From an uncultured Pseudomonadota bacterium (GTDB lineage: Bacteria; Myxococcota_A; UBA796; SXON01): a DNA stretch of 37,538 nt. The number at the start of each line of letters is the position of its first letter. The first letter of the stretch is position 1. Under the pieces are notes generated by a model. The model saw only the letters and a program-made list of their open reading frames with translations, did not search any database and had not been told where the DNA came from. The stretch is from contig CAIMSU010000107.1 of the NCBI GenBank assembly GCA_903844155.1, forward strand, positions 1-37,538, given 5' to 3'. Made by a program: the position numbers and the translations under genes. Below, piece by piece: positions 1-6,701 of the stretch.

Positions 1-172
1 CCCGGCGCTTCGGCGCCTACCGGGATGGGACTTGCACCCACAAGGTAGATGCAGCCCGCCGCCGCGCTCGTCCCCGCCTGCGCGGATTCGGGCTCGGAGG
101 CTTCAGGACGCACCATGTCGCGACCTTATCCGGCCGGCGGCGGAGATACCTTGGTGCTTTCGCGGGTGCGGC

Positions 173-1300
173 TTGGCGACGGACGTCATCGTGATCGGAG
201 CGGGCGTGGTCGGGCTCTCGACCGCATGGCGACTGGCTCAGCGTGGGTGTCGTGTGCGTGTCGTCGAGCAGTTCGCGCTCGGGCACGCCCGCGGGTCCAG
301 CCACGGCGCGGCGCGCATCACCCGGTCCACCTACGCGAGCGCGACGTACGTGCAGATGGTGGCGTTGGCGCACGCGGAGGACTGGCCGGAATTGGAGGCG
401 TCTACCCGACGGATATTGCTCCATCGCGGGGGCGATGCGGTGGTGTGGGGACCGGAGGACGGCGCGATCGGGGACTACGCGGCGGCGGCCGGGGAGGCTG
501 TCGTCCAGTTGGGCGTAGCCGAGGCGAGAGGGCTATTTCGCGGCCTGCTTTTTCCGGACGCCGAGCGCGTGCTCTGGGACCGCAGCGCGGCGGTGGTGGC
601 CGCAGCCGACACCATGCGGGCGTTGTGGGAGGCCTGCGAGCCGCTGCCCGTGCGGGTGATCGCGGGCGCGCGCGTGGCGGGCTGGGAGTTGACGGGCGAC
701 GGGGTCGCGGTGCGTGTCGAGGGGCTGGAGGGCGTCGAGGATCTGCACGCTGACCGCATCGTCGTGGCCGCGGGGCCGTGGACGTCGGCGCTGCTCGGCT
801 GGCCGACGCTGACACCCGTGCGGCAGGACGTCGGGTACTGGGCGCTCCCCGGCTCGGTCGCGGGCGAGTTCCCGTGCTTCATCCACCTTGGCGGCGGCGA
901 TTCGGGCGTCCACTACGGGTTGCCGGGCATCGGCGAGGAGGCCCTCAAAGCCGCCTTCCATCGCACCAGCGGCACGGCCGACGACCCGGACATCGCCCGG
1001 ATCGACGCGGATCCTGCCTCGCTCGCAGCCGTCGAGGCCAGGCTCCGGACCTGGTTTCGCGGCGTCGGCCCGCTTCTCCGGAGCGAGACGTGCTTCTACA
1101 CCAACACCCCGACCGAGGACTTCGTGCTGGACGTCGTCCCCGGTACAGACGGCCGCGTCGTCGTCGGCGCTGGCCTCTCCGGCCATGGCTTCAAGTTCGG
1201 CCCGTTGCTCGGCCGCATCCTCGCCGATCTGGCCCTCACCGGCACCAGCCCCGTCGCCCCCTACGCGGCCGATCGCCGTCGGTTCCAACTCCGCCTCTAA
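173..1300 (+). CDS. FAD-dependent amine oxidase, N-methyltryptophan/sarcosine oxidase type
   Basis: Likely oxidises an N-methylated or other secondary amino acid, using FAD and O2 and releasing H2O2. Seen: a dinucleotide-binding loop at the extreme N-terminus (VIVIGAGVVGLSTAWRL), an HGAARITR segment after it, and a C-terminal CFYTNTPTEDFVLD motif. The Cys at residue 307 of that motif matches the cysteine that carries covalent flavin in monomeric sarcosine oxidase and MTOX. A glycine-rich VVVGAGLSGHGFKFGP segment near the end completes the FAD fold. The open frame extends back to 32, but those codons look non-coding; TTG at 173 puts the flavin loop at the N-terminus and gives 375 residues, usual for the family. 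No clear SD was seen, so the start is uncertain. The gene converges on the FG-GAP gene. The substrate cannot be told from the sequence. Confidence 0.85.
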   Translation: MATDVIVIGAGVVGLSTAWRLAQRGCRVRVVEQFALGHARGSSHGAARITRSTYASATYVQMVALAHAEDWPELEASTRRILLHRGGDAVVWGPEDGAIGDYAAAAGEAVVQLGVAEARGLFRGLLFPDAERVLWDRSAAVVAAADTMRALWEACEPLPVRVIAGARVAGWELTGDGVAVRVEGLEGVEDLHADRIVVAAGPWTSALLGWPTLTPVRQDVGYWALPGSVAGEFPCFIHLGGGDSGVHYGLPGIGEEALKAAFHRTSGTADDPDIARIDADPASLAAVEARLRTWFRGVGPLLRSETCFYTNTPTEDFVLDVVPGTDGRVVVGAGLSGHGFKFGPLLGRILADLALTGTSPVAPYAADRRRFQLRL

Positions 1301-1318
1301 CCTCCACTTTTCAGAACA

Positions 1319-1378
1319 GCCCCGGACATTTTCTGACCAGGGCTCAGAATCGCGTAGGGCGTTTCCGAGACGGGGCTC
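1319..1378 (+). repeat. palindromic repeat family B, copy 1
   Basis: About 60 bp lying between the convergent ends of the amine oxidase and FG-GAP genes. It matches 33686..33744 in reverse orientation with few differences. The core 1343..1369 forms a hairpin (CTCAGAA arm, CGC/GCG inner pairs, near-matching TTCCGAG arm). Between convergent genes it could act as a bidirectional terminator, but the second copy lies between divergent genes, so that cannot be its general role. Confidence 0.8.
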
Positions 1379-1398
1379 AAAAGCGCCGGGGAGCCGGG

Positions 1399-3372
1399 CT
1401 ATTCGGGCGAGACGCCGCCGCCCGCGGTCAGATCGACGGTCTCGTCCACCTCCACCCCGGAGAAGCTCTCCGTCACACCACCGACCCAGCGCACGCTCAC
1501 AGCGTCGATGGTATCGGCATCCCCGAGCCCGTACGCGAGCACCACGTCCTGCTGCATTCCGCTCTGGCCGTAGCCGCCGGAGACCTCGCGCGTGTACGTG
1601 ACCGCGTCCGCCCCGGGAGCGTGCGCCGTGACCATCACCTGCGCGCCAACGCCAACCCCGTTGCTGACACCCGAGTGCAGCGCGACCCGCAGCCAGTGTC
1701 GCGTTTCCGAGGTGTTCTCAAAGAAGTACAGCCGGTGGTCGGTGGTGCTGTCGCCGACCAGCTCGGTGAGCGAGTCGCCGACGATGTCCAGGTCGCCATC
1801 GCGGTCAAAATCGGCGATGGCCAGGCCATGGCTCGTCGGCACGTTCAGGCCAACGTCGGTCTCAACCTCCGCGTACTGCCCGGGGCTCCACTGCCGGAAA
1901 ACATACAGGAAGTTCCCGTAGTATCCGGCGCCGCTGGAGACCAGGATGTCCTGCAGCCCGTCGTTGTCGAGGTCTGCGACGGCCGCCTTCTGGTCGCCAA
2001 AATCCCACGACCCGTTGTCCGGGTTGAGCACGCCGACCCGAGTGAAGCCGTTCTGTGTCGAGTCCGGCCGGGTGAAGTTGCCCGTACCGTCGTTCATCAG
2101 GATCGCCGAGAAGTCGGACGAGAGGCCCGCCCACTCGTGCGTGATCTCCGCGTTCACGACGTCCATGTGGCCATCGTTGTCGAGGTCCGCGCACACGCTC
2201 GTGAACGTGTTTCCGTTCAGGTTCGCAGGCTGGTCGTCCCAGCCGACATTCCAGTACCCGCCGTCGGCGACCTGCTGACACTGCGACTTGGAGTAGGGAA
2301 AGTCGGGGTTCGTCGGGGCATCGCACGTGCCCTGCGTCCAACAGTAGCAGTCATAGTACCAGTTGTCGGAGTAGTCGATGTTGCCGTCCGCCTCGTAGCC
2401 GCTGGCCTTGCCGACGTTGGTGAAGTGCCCGGAGCCATCGTTCTTCCATTGGACGTTCCACTGCCGCCCGTACGCCTGTGCCAGGATCTCGGGAAAGCCG
2501 TCCCCGTCGAGATCGCAGGACGTAGCGCCCATCGACGGGCGCGCGTGCAGCCCATGCAACACGTTGCGCGTTGAGTTGCTCTCGCCGATTGTCACACCGG
2601 AGGCGTCGCTCACGTCCGTGAACGTGCCCTCGCCGTTCCCGTGCAGCAGGCGGTCGTCCGCGCCGTAGACCCAGTTCAGCCACGTGGCGTTGTTGTACAG
2701 GTCGATGTTCTGGTACCAGAGGGCGAGGTACAGGTCGACGATGCCGTCGCCATCGAAGTCGTTTGAGGTCACGCCGCACATCGGGAAGTCGACCTGCAGG
2801 TCGGGCGAGACAGGCGCGAAGGAAAAATGGCCCGTGCCGTCGTTGAGGAGGACGTCCGACATGTCCGTCCAGTGCGTGGCCGGGTCGGTGTGGGGATCGT
2901 TGAAAACACCGGCAAAAGCATCGAGATCGCCGTCGCCGTCCATGTCGAAGAACACGTGCTGGGTCGAGGGCCGACCACCGTCGCCCGTCCGCCGCTGGTA
3001 GAGGCCGCTGGCTTCGGTCTCGTCGACGAAGATGCGCCCGGTGCCGGACGGGTTCGGCCGGTTCATCAGGACGAAGTGGAAGCGTTCCACGCTCGGGTCG
3101 GTAAAGTCGTCGATTCCACCGTTGTCCTGGGTGACGAGGTCGGGAAAGCCATCGCCATCGAGGTCGACGACCTGCAGGCTCTCACCGTGCGCGGTGGAGA
3201 GGCCCCAGGCGTCGGTCTGATCGACGAAGGACATGCCGCCGGCGCCTTCGGTGTAGACGGGCGCGGTGTCAGTCCCGCTGTCGGACGGCGTGTGGCTGTG
3301 TGTCGGCTTTGCGGTGCAGGCGGGGAGGGCGAGGAGGGCGAGGAGGGCGACTAGGCCGAGGCAGTGACGCAT
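1399..3372 (-). CDS. FG-GAP/VCBS-repeat lipoprotein with ASPIC/UnbV domain
   Basis: Predicted surface or periplasmic lipoprotein of 657 residues. The signal peptide ends in a lipobox (ALPAC, Cys19) followed by a Ser/Thr/Asp-rich linker. The body repeats calcium-binding beta-propeller motifs of the form DLDGDGFPDL, DMDGDGDLDAF, DFDGDGIVDLYL, DLDNDGHMDVV, DLDNDGLQDIL and DFDRDGDLDIV, typical of FG-GAP/VCBS integrin-like propellers. The last 90 or so residues (RHWLRVALHS, then VSVRWVGGVTESFSGV) match the ASPIC/UnbV domain that often ends such proteins. The substrate or partner is unknown. A TANNNT hexamer lies 6 nt before the ATG, and palindromic repeat A copy 1 lies about 25 bp further upstream. 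Confidence in the family is high and in any role low. Confidence 0.88.
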   Translation of the reverse strand: MRHCLGLVALLALLALPACTAKPTHSHTPSDSGTDTAPVYTEGAGGMSFVDQTDAWGLSTAHGESLQVVDLDGDGFPDLVTQDNGGIDDFTDPSVERFHFVLMNRPNPSGTGRIFVDETEASGLYQRRTGDGGRPSTQHVFFDMDGDGDLDAFAGVFNDPHTDPATHWTDMSDVLLNDGTGHFSFAPVSPDLQVDFPMCGVTSNDFDGDGIVDLYLALWYQNIDLYNNATWLNWVYGADDRLLHGNGEGTFTDVSDASGVTIGESNSTRNVLHGLHARPSMGATSCDLDGDGFPEILAQAYGRQWNVQWKNDGSGHFTNVGKASGYEADGNIDYSDNWYYDCYCWTQGTCDAPTNPDFPYSKSQCQQVADGGYWNVGWDDQPANLNGNTFTSVCADLDNDGHMDVVNAEITHEWAGLSSDFSAILMNDGTGNFTRPDSTQNGFTRVGVLNPDNGSWDFGDQKAAVADLDNDGLQDILVSSGAGYYGNFLYVFRQWSPGQYAEVETDVGLNVPTSHGLAIADFDRDGDLDIVGDSLTELVGDSTTDHRLYFFENTSETRHWLRVALHSGVSNGVGVGAQVMVTAHAPGADAVTYTREVSGGYGQSGMQQDVVLAYGLGDADTIDAVSVRWVGGVTESFSGVEVDETVDLTAGGGVSPE

Positions 3373-3378
3373 GCCCGA

Positions 3379-3384
3379 ATCCTA
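3379..3384 (-). promoter_or_regulatory. -10-like TANNNT box, leaderless arrangement
   Basis: TAGGAT on the minus strand, followed by exactly 6 nt and then the ATG of the FG-GAP lipoprotein gene. Transcription would start at or within a base or two of the ATG. Confidence 0.55.
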
Positions 3385-3409
3385 CACCGCGCGGCGCGGC
3401 GCTACGATG

Positions 3410-3438
3410 TATCAGAAGTAACGTCGTCGGTTTTGATA
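3410..3438 (+). repeat. palindromic repeat family A, copy 1
   Basis: 29-bp imperfect palindrome between two minus-strand genes. It keeps the family core CGTCGTCGGTTTTGATA; the left arm has diverged (TATCAGAAG). It lies upstream of the -10-like box of the FG-GAP gene, so it could also affect that promoter. Confidence 0.75.
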
Positions 3439-3449
3439 GGTCGGTCTGG

Positions 3450-4391
3450 TCAGCCCGAGTTCACACAGACCCACGTGTACGCGGCGGTCGCGTCCACGGT
3501 GCCGTCCACCCCGCCGCTGGTCGCGAGGTCCTGCGCCTCGCTGAGCACGTTGCCCTCGCTGTCGTAGGTCCACAGGTCAGACTCGCTGACCGTCCCGGCG
3601 TGGTCGGCGATCTGCTCGCTGAGCTGATCGTCGTTCGTGTCCCAGGTGTTCGTGGTCATCACGTCCACCGACCCGTCGGCGTGGAGATCATCGGCGGCTG
3701 TCAGGATGTTGCCGTGCCCGTCCGTCGTGTAGGCGATGCTCTCGTTCACGGTGCCATCGGCCCCGCCGTCCCACTCCGCGAGGGTGATGTGCCCTTCGGG
3801 GTCGTAGGTGTATTTCCAACGCGTGTCGATGGTGCCGTCGCTGTAGACGTCCTCCGCGAGAGCGGCGAGGAGGTTCTGCGAGTTGTAGGCGTAGGTCGTC
3901 GTGGAGTTCGGCGTCGACTCGGCGCCCCGGTCGTTGGTGTAGACGTACGACGAGACCTTCTCGTGCGAGGTGTACGTCCACGTGCTCACGTAGTTCACCA
4001 GGCCGTCCGCGCCCTCGTCGATGGACTGCGTCAGCGGATTCCCGGCGGAGTCCCAGGTGTATGTCCAGAGGTCCTCGCGGTCGGGCGAGACGTAGTCCTG
4101 CGTCGCCATCTCGCCGTTGCCGTCGTAGGTCCAGGTCGAGGCCCACGCGACCGTCCCGTCAGCGCCGACGTTCGCGAGGTCCTGCGAGGTGAGCATGTGG
4201 CCGCTGTCGTCGAACGTGTTGGTGACGCGGTCGGTCCAGCCGGTCGGGTCCAACGCCGCACCCGTATTGAACTCCGCGAACGTGAGATCACACCCTTGAA
4301 AGCCGACAGCGGAGTCATTCCCGACGACGAGGTGGGTGTTCTTGCAGCCGGAGGCGGCGAGGACGAGGAGGGCGATCACGGAAGCGCGCAT
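3450..4391 (-). CDS. YD/RHS-like repeat lipoprotein
   Basis: 313-residue predicted lipoprotein. The ATG at 4391 is chosen because it directly precedes a signal peptide with lipobox (LAASGC, Cys16) and has a TANNNT box 6 nt upstream; the open frame continues further back but reads as non-coding there. After the signal come about nine degenerate repeats of roughly 28-30 residues, pattern TWTYDGNGEM / TYTWDSAGNPL / YTYDPEGHI / WTYDSEGNVL, alternating with ADGTV-type turns. These resemble YD/RHS repeats, which form beta strands that wrap into shells or stalks. It is far too short for an RHS toxin and has no toxin tip. It lies 29 bp downstream of the ExbD gene and may also be read from that operon. 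Function unknown. Confidence 0.8.
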   Translation of the reverse strand: MRASVIALLVLAASGCKNTHLVVGNDSAVGFQGCDLTFAEFNTGAALDPTGWTDRVTNTFDDSGHMLTSQDLANVGADGTVAWASTWTYDGNGEMATQDYVSPDREDLWTYTWDSAGNPLTQSIDEGADGLVNYVSTWTYTSHEKVSSYVYTNDRGAESTPNSTTTYAYNSQNLLAALAEDVYSDGTIDTRWKYTYDPEGHITLAEWDGGADGTVNESIAYTTDGHGNILTAADDLHADGSVDVMTTNTWDTNDDQLSEQIADHAGTVSESDLWTYDSEGNVLSEAQDLATSGGVDGTVDATAAYTWVCVNSG

Positions 4392-4397
4392 GACGGA

Positions 4398-4403
4398 ATC
4401 ATA
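4398..4403 (-). promoter_or_regulatory. -10-like TANNNT box, leaderless arrangement
   Basis: TATGAT on the minus strand, then exactly 6 nt and the ATG of the YD-repeat lipoprotein gene. This suggests the gene has its own promoter besides possible read-through from the ExbB/ExbD operon. Confidence 0.55.
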
Positions 4404-4420
4404 CTTCGAAGTGGCTGGAA

Positions 4421-4876
4421 TCACATCCCCCCCGCGCTCGCCCCCACCAGCGCGACCTCGTCGACGCCCGCGGCCTGGCACGTCGCCATCACCCGCTTCA
4501 AAACCCCGTAGTTCACGCCGGCGTCCGCGTGGATCTCCACCCGCGCCTTGTCCTTCTGCATCAGGAGCGGGTCGTAGATCTCGCGGACCACACCCGCCTC
4601 GCCGGCGATCGAGGTCGTGGCGATGACGCGGTGGCCGTCGACCCAGACAGCCTCAGCCGAGACGAGGATGGTGACGGCGGGACCGCGCACGTTCACGGAG
4701 GAGGTGGTCGCCAGCGCGAACGCCCCGGTCGGCGGGATCGGCGCGGACTCGGTCGACCAGGTCTTCAGCAAGAACACAAGGAGCAACGTCATCATGTCAA
4801 CCATCGGCGCCAGGGCGCCAACGTCGAGGCCGTCGCGCGTAGACGACGGCGCCGGGCGAAAGAGCCGGCGCCTCAA
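4421..4876 (-). CDS. ExbD/TolR family protein (with the transmembrane Asp)
   Basis: 151-residue inner-membrane protein of a proton-driven motor. One N-terminal transmembrane helix contains the APMVDMMTLLLVFLL pattern; Asp27 matches the conserved proton-carrying Asp of ExbD/TolR. The periplasmic remainder (AVTILVSAEAVWVDGHRV, VEIHADAGVNYGVLKRVM) fits the ExbD/TolR fold. The start is TTG at 4876, overlapping the upstream ExbD stop as TTGA, which implies translational coupling. Last of the tightly packed TPR-ExbB-ExbD-ExbD set. Which outer-membrane partner the motor energises cannot be told. Confidence 0.85.
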   Translation of the reverse strand: MRRRLFRPAPSSTRDGLDVGALAPMVDMMTLLLVFLLKTWSTESAPIPPTGAFALATTSSVNVRGPAVTILVSAEAVWVDGHRVIATTSIAGEAGVVREIYDPLLMQKDKARVEIHADAGVNYGVLKRVMATCQAAGVDEVALVGASAGGM

Positions 4877-5427
4877 GGGCCAACCCCCGGGGCCGCGCTC
4901 GTCGGGGGTGCGTCCGCGAGATCCTGAAGGACGACCTCGGGAAACCGGCTGTTCTGGGGACCGCGGACGGCGTCGAGGACGGTCATCAGCGCCTGCGTCG
5001 GCACGCCATCGCCCGGGAGTACGGTGGCGCGTTGCTGGGTGGCGTCGACGGCGTGGAGATCCGCGAGGGCCTTGTCCAGGGCAGGACCGTCCAACGCGCC
5101 CGCCCTTGGCGAGACGACCACGACGCGATCCTCCGTCGTCGTCGCGCTGGCCGAGATGTCGGTGGTCTGGACGGTGGCGCGCAGCGTCACGCTGCCGTCG
5201 CCCGGCACCTCCACGCGCAGCGATTTCAGGAGCCCCGCGTGGGGGAGCGGCGCCAGGCCCGTGGATGCCCCTACGCGCAGGCCGATCACCGCCAGTTTTT
5301 CACCCGACGTCGTCCCCAGCAGGAAGAACAGCAGCAGGAACAACAGCGTGACCACACCAAGCAGCGTCGGCCGAACGTCCGCGCCATCCGCCTCCACGTG
5401 CCCGCTCGCGAACATCCGCCGACGCAT
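4873..5427 (-). CDS. ExbD/TolR-like protein lacking the transmembrane Asp
   Basis: 184 residues: a short cytoplasmic tail, one strongly hydrophobic helix (VTLLFLLLFFLLG) and a periplasmic domain. Position in the operon and architecture make it a second ExbD-like subunit, but where ExbD/TolR has the proton-carrying Asp the helix reads PTLLGVVTLLFLLL with Gly24. The ATG at 5427 overlaps the ExbB stop as ATGA; the open frame reaches 5547 but that would run deep into exbB. Proton motors with two different ExbD-like subunits are known (for example AglR/AglS with AglQ in Myxococcus). I infer a structural or regulatory partner for the Asp-containing ExbD encoded next. Sequence similarity to ExbD is weak outside the architecture. 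Confidence 0.75.
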   Translation of the reverse strand: MRRRMFASGHVEADGADVRPTLLGVVTLLFLLLFFLLGTTSGEKLAVIGLRVGASTGLAPLPHAGLLKSLRVEVPGDGSVTLRATVQTTDISASATTTEDRVVVVSPRAGALDGPALDKALADLHAVDATQQRATVLPGDGVPTQALMTVLDAVRGPQNSRFPEVVLQDLADAPPTSAAPGVGP

Positions 5428-6053
5428 CACGGGAGGCCGACGGCCCCTTGGCCAGCTCCTCGCTCCCCCCCGCGCGACGGAGGCGAGCGCCGGAGCTGCA
5501 ACCGCGTCGCCGCGCGCTCGATCTCCGCGAGCTGGTCGCGCGCCCACGCGTCCAGCGCCGCATGCGCCGCCAACGCCGGGATCGCCACGAGGAGCCCGAA
5601 CGCCGTCGAGGCCATGGCCGTGGAGCTCCCCTGCGAGAGCCGCGCCGCCCGCTCCGCCGCGGCAACGTCACCCATCGACCCAAACGCCAGGATCAACCCA
5701 TATACCGTGCCGAACAAGCCGATCATCGTGGCAAGGCTGGCGACGGTCGAGAGGTACGGGATCCGGCGGCGGATGAGCTGCTCCGCGCGGATCGACTCCG
5801 CGGTCATCGCGTCCCAGGCGCGCTCAGGGTCGCTCTCCGCAACGCCCGCCGCGAGCACGGCCTCGATCGGCGTCGTCCCCGACGGGCCACCTGCGAGCGC
5901 CGCAGCCAACGCCGCATCGCCCGTCACCCGGAACTTCAGGACCTGCGAGACACGGTCCACGGTGACGGCGAGCGCAAACGCGGCGACGCCGAGCAGCAGG
6001 TACATGAACAGGCCGGCTGGCCCGCTGAACGCGTTGAGGAGGTAGGTCAGCAT
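5427..6053 (-). CDS. MotA/TolQ/ExbB family proton channel protein
   Basis: 208-residue inner-membrane channel subunit. Three hydrophobic segments are visible: residues 12-32 (AGLFMYLLLGVAAFALAV), a second pair around STVASLATMIGLFGTVYGLI, and SSTAMASTAFGLLVAIPALAAH. The last two match the conserved MotA/TolQ/ExbB block that forms the proton path. The ATG at 6053 gives the usual N-terminus; an in-frame GTG at 6086 overlaps the TPR gene and is less likely. Spacing is 16 nt after the TPR gene, and the stop overlaps the next ATG. It should assemble with both ExbD-like proteins encoded downstream. Confidence 0.9.
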   Translation of the reverse strand: MLTYLLNAFSGPAGLFMYLLLGVAAFALAVTVDRVSQVLKFRVTGDAALAAALAGGPSGTTPIEAVLAAGVAESDPERAWDAMTAESIRAEQLIRRRIPYLSTVASLATMIGLFGTVYGLILAFGSMGDVAAAERAARLSQGSSTAMASTAFGLLVAIPALAAHAALDAWARDQLAEIERAATRLQLRRSPPSRGGERGAGQGAVGLP

Positions 6054-6069
6054 TCGGTGGTCCGCCCGC

Positions 6070-6603
6070 TCACAGGTTCCGGCCACCGCGGCTCATGCGG
6101 TCGAGCGCCTCCGCGGCCCTGGCCTGATCCGCGTGGTCGGCCATCGCGGCCACCTTCTCGAAGCAGGCGATGGCTTCGTCGCGCCGGCCGGTCACGCGCA
6201 GGAGCACGCCAAGCCGGTACAGCGCACCCCCGTCGTCCGGCTTCATCGTCAGCGCCTCGCGGTACTTCTGCTCGGCCTCGTCAACCTCTCCGGCCGCAAA
6301 AAGGTCCTCCCCCTCCCGCACGCGCTCGCTGGCCTCGTGCACGAACTCCACCTCGACGAACGCCTTGACGCCGAGGTTCACGAGCAGCACCTGGAGCGGG
6401 CCGAGCAGCGCAAACGACAGCCCCTCCGCCGCCAGCACGCCGGCCAGCGGCACGTCCGGCCCGAACTGCCGGCCCTTGTAGGAGAAGCGGACCTTGGTGT
6501 ACCGCCCTTGTTCGACGGCGGCACGGATCCGCTCGCGGAGCTTGCCGAGGGAGGCCTCGATGGCCTTGGGGTCGACTTCCCAACGAAATGCGTCTGTTGC
6601 CAT
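6070..6603 (-). CDS. TPR-domain protein, first gene of the ExbB/ExbD operon
   Basis: 177 residues, no signal peptide seen. The N-terminal half (FRWEVDPKAIEASLGKLRERI, then YTKVRFSYKGRQFGPDVPLAGV) is an unassigned domain with a hydrophobic stretch LSFALLGPLQVLLVNLG. The C-terminal half has two to three tetratricopeptide units (GEDLFAAGEVDEAEQKYREAL, ALYRLGVLLRVTGRRDEAIACF, ending AEALDRM). TPR proteins commonly scaffold motor or envelope complexes, so this is probably an accessory subunit of the ExbB/ExbD machine. A TANNNT box lies 6 nt before the ATG. Divergent from the MopE-repeat gene with 98 bp between them. Confidence 0.8.
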   Translation of the reverse strand: MATDAFRWEVDPKAIEASLGKLRERIRAAVEQGRYTKVRFSYKGRQFGPDVPLAGVLAAEGLSFALLGPLQVLLVNLGVKAFVEVEFVHEASERVREGEDLFAAGEVDEAEQKYREALTMKPDDGGALYRLGVLLRVTGRRDEAIACFEKVAAMADHADQARAAEALDRMSRGGRNL

Positions 6604-6609
6604 GCGGCA

Positions 6610-6615
6610 ATGGTA
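6610..6615 (-). promoter_or_regulatory. -10-like TANNNT box, leaderless arrangement
   Basis: TACCAT on the minus strand, 6 nt, then the ATG of the TPR gene that heads the ExbB/ExbD operon. It shares the 98-bp divergent intergenic region with the box serving the MopE-repeat gene. Confidence 0.5.
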
Positions 6616-6689
6616 ACCACGTCAGCGGCGAGCTTGCGGCAATCTCACCAAACCCCGTGTCCGCCTTGTCAGCGAGCGCAAAACTCCGC

Positions 6690-6695
6690 TACCCT
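6690..6695 (+). promoter_or_regulatory. -10-like TANNNT box with possible -35, leaderless arrangement
   Basis: TACCCT followed by 6 nt and the ATG of the MopE-repeat lipoprotein gene. A -35-like TTGTCA at 6666..6671 sits 18 nt upstream. This is the best-formed promoter I can see in the window. Confidence 0.55.
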
Positions 6696-6701
6696 GTCGG
6701 T

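Noticed and set aside
1-110. tRNA gene (class II) on the minus strand at the window start
   Set aside because: Only a T-arm-like hairpin is present, with a G in place of the invariant second loop T; no matching 5' acceptor strand, D-arm or anticodon arm follows within tRNA distance.
778-2574. 598-residue plus-strand frame spanning the amine oxidase end and the FG-GAP gene
   Set aside because: It crosses two well-supported genes in other frames and gives an Arg/Pro/Val-rich product with no domain.
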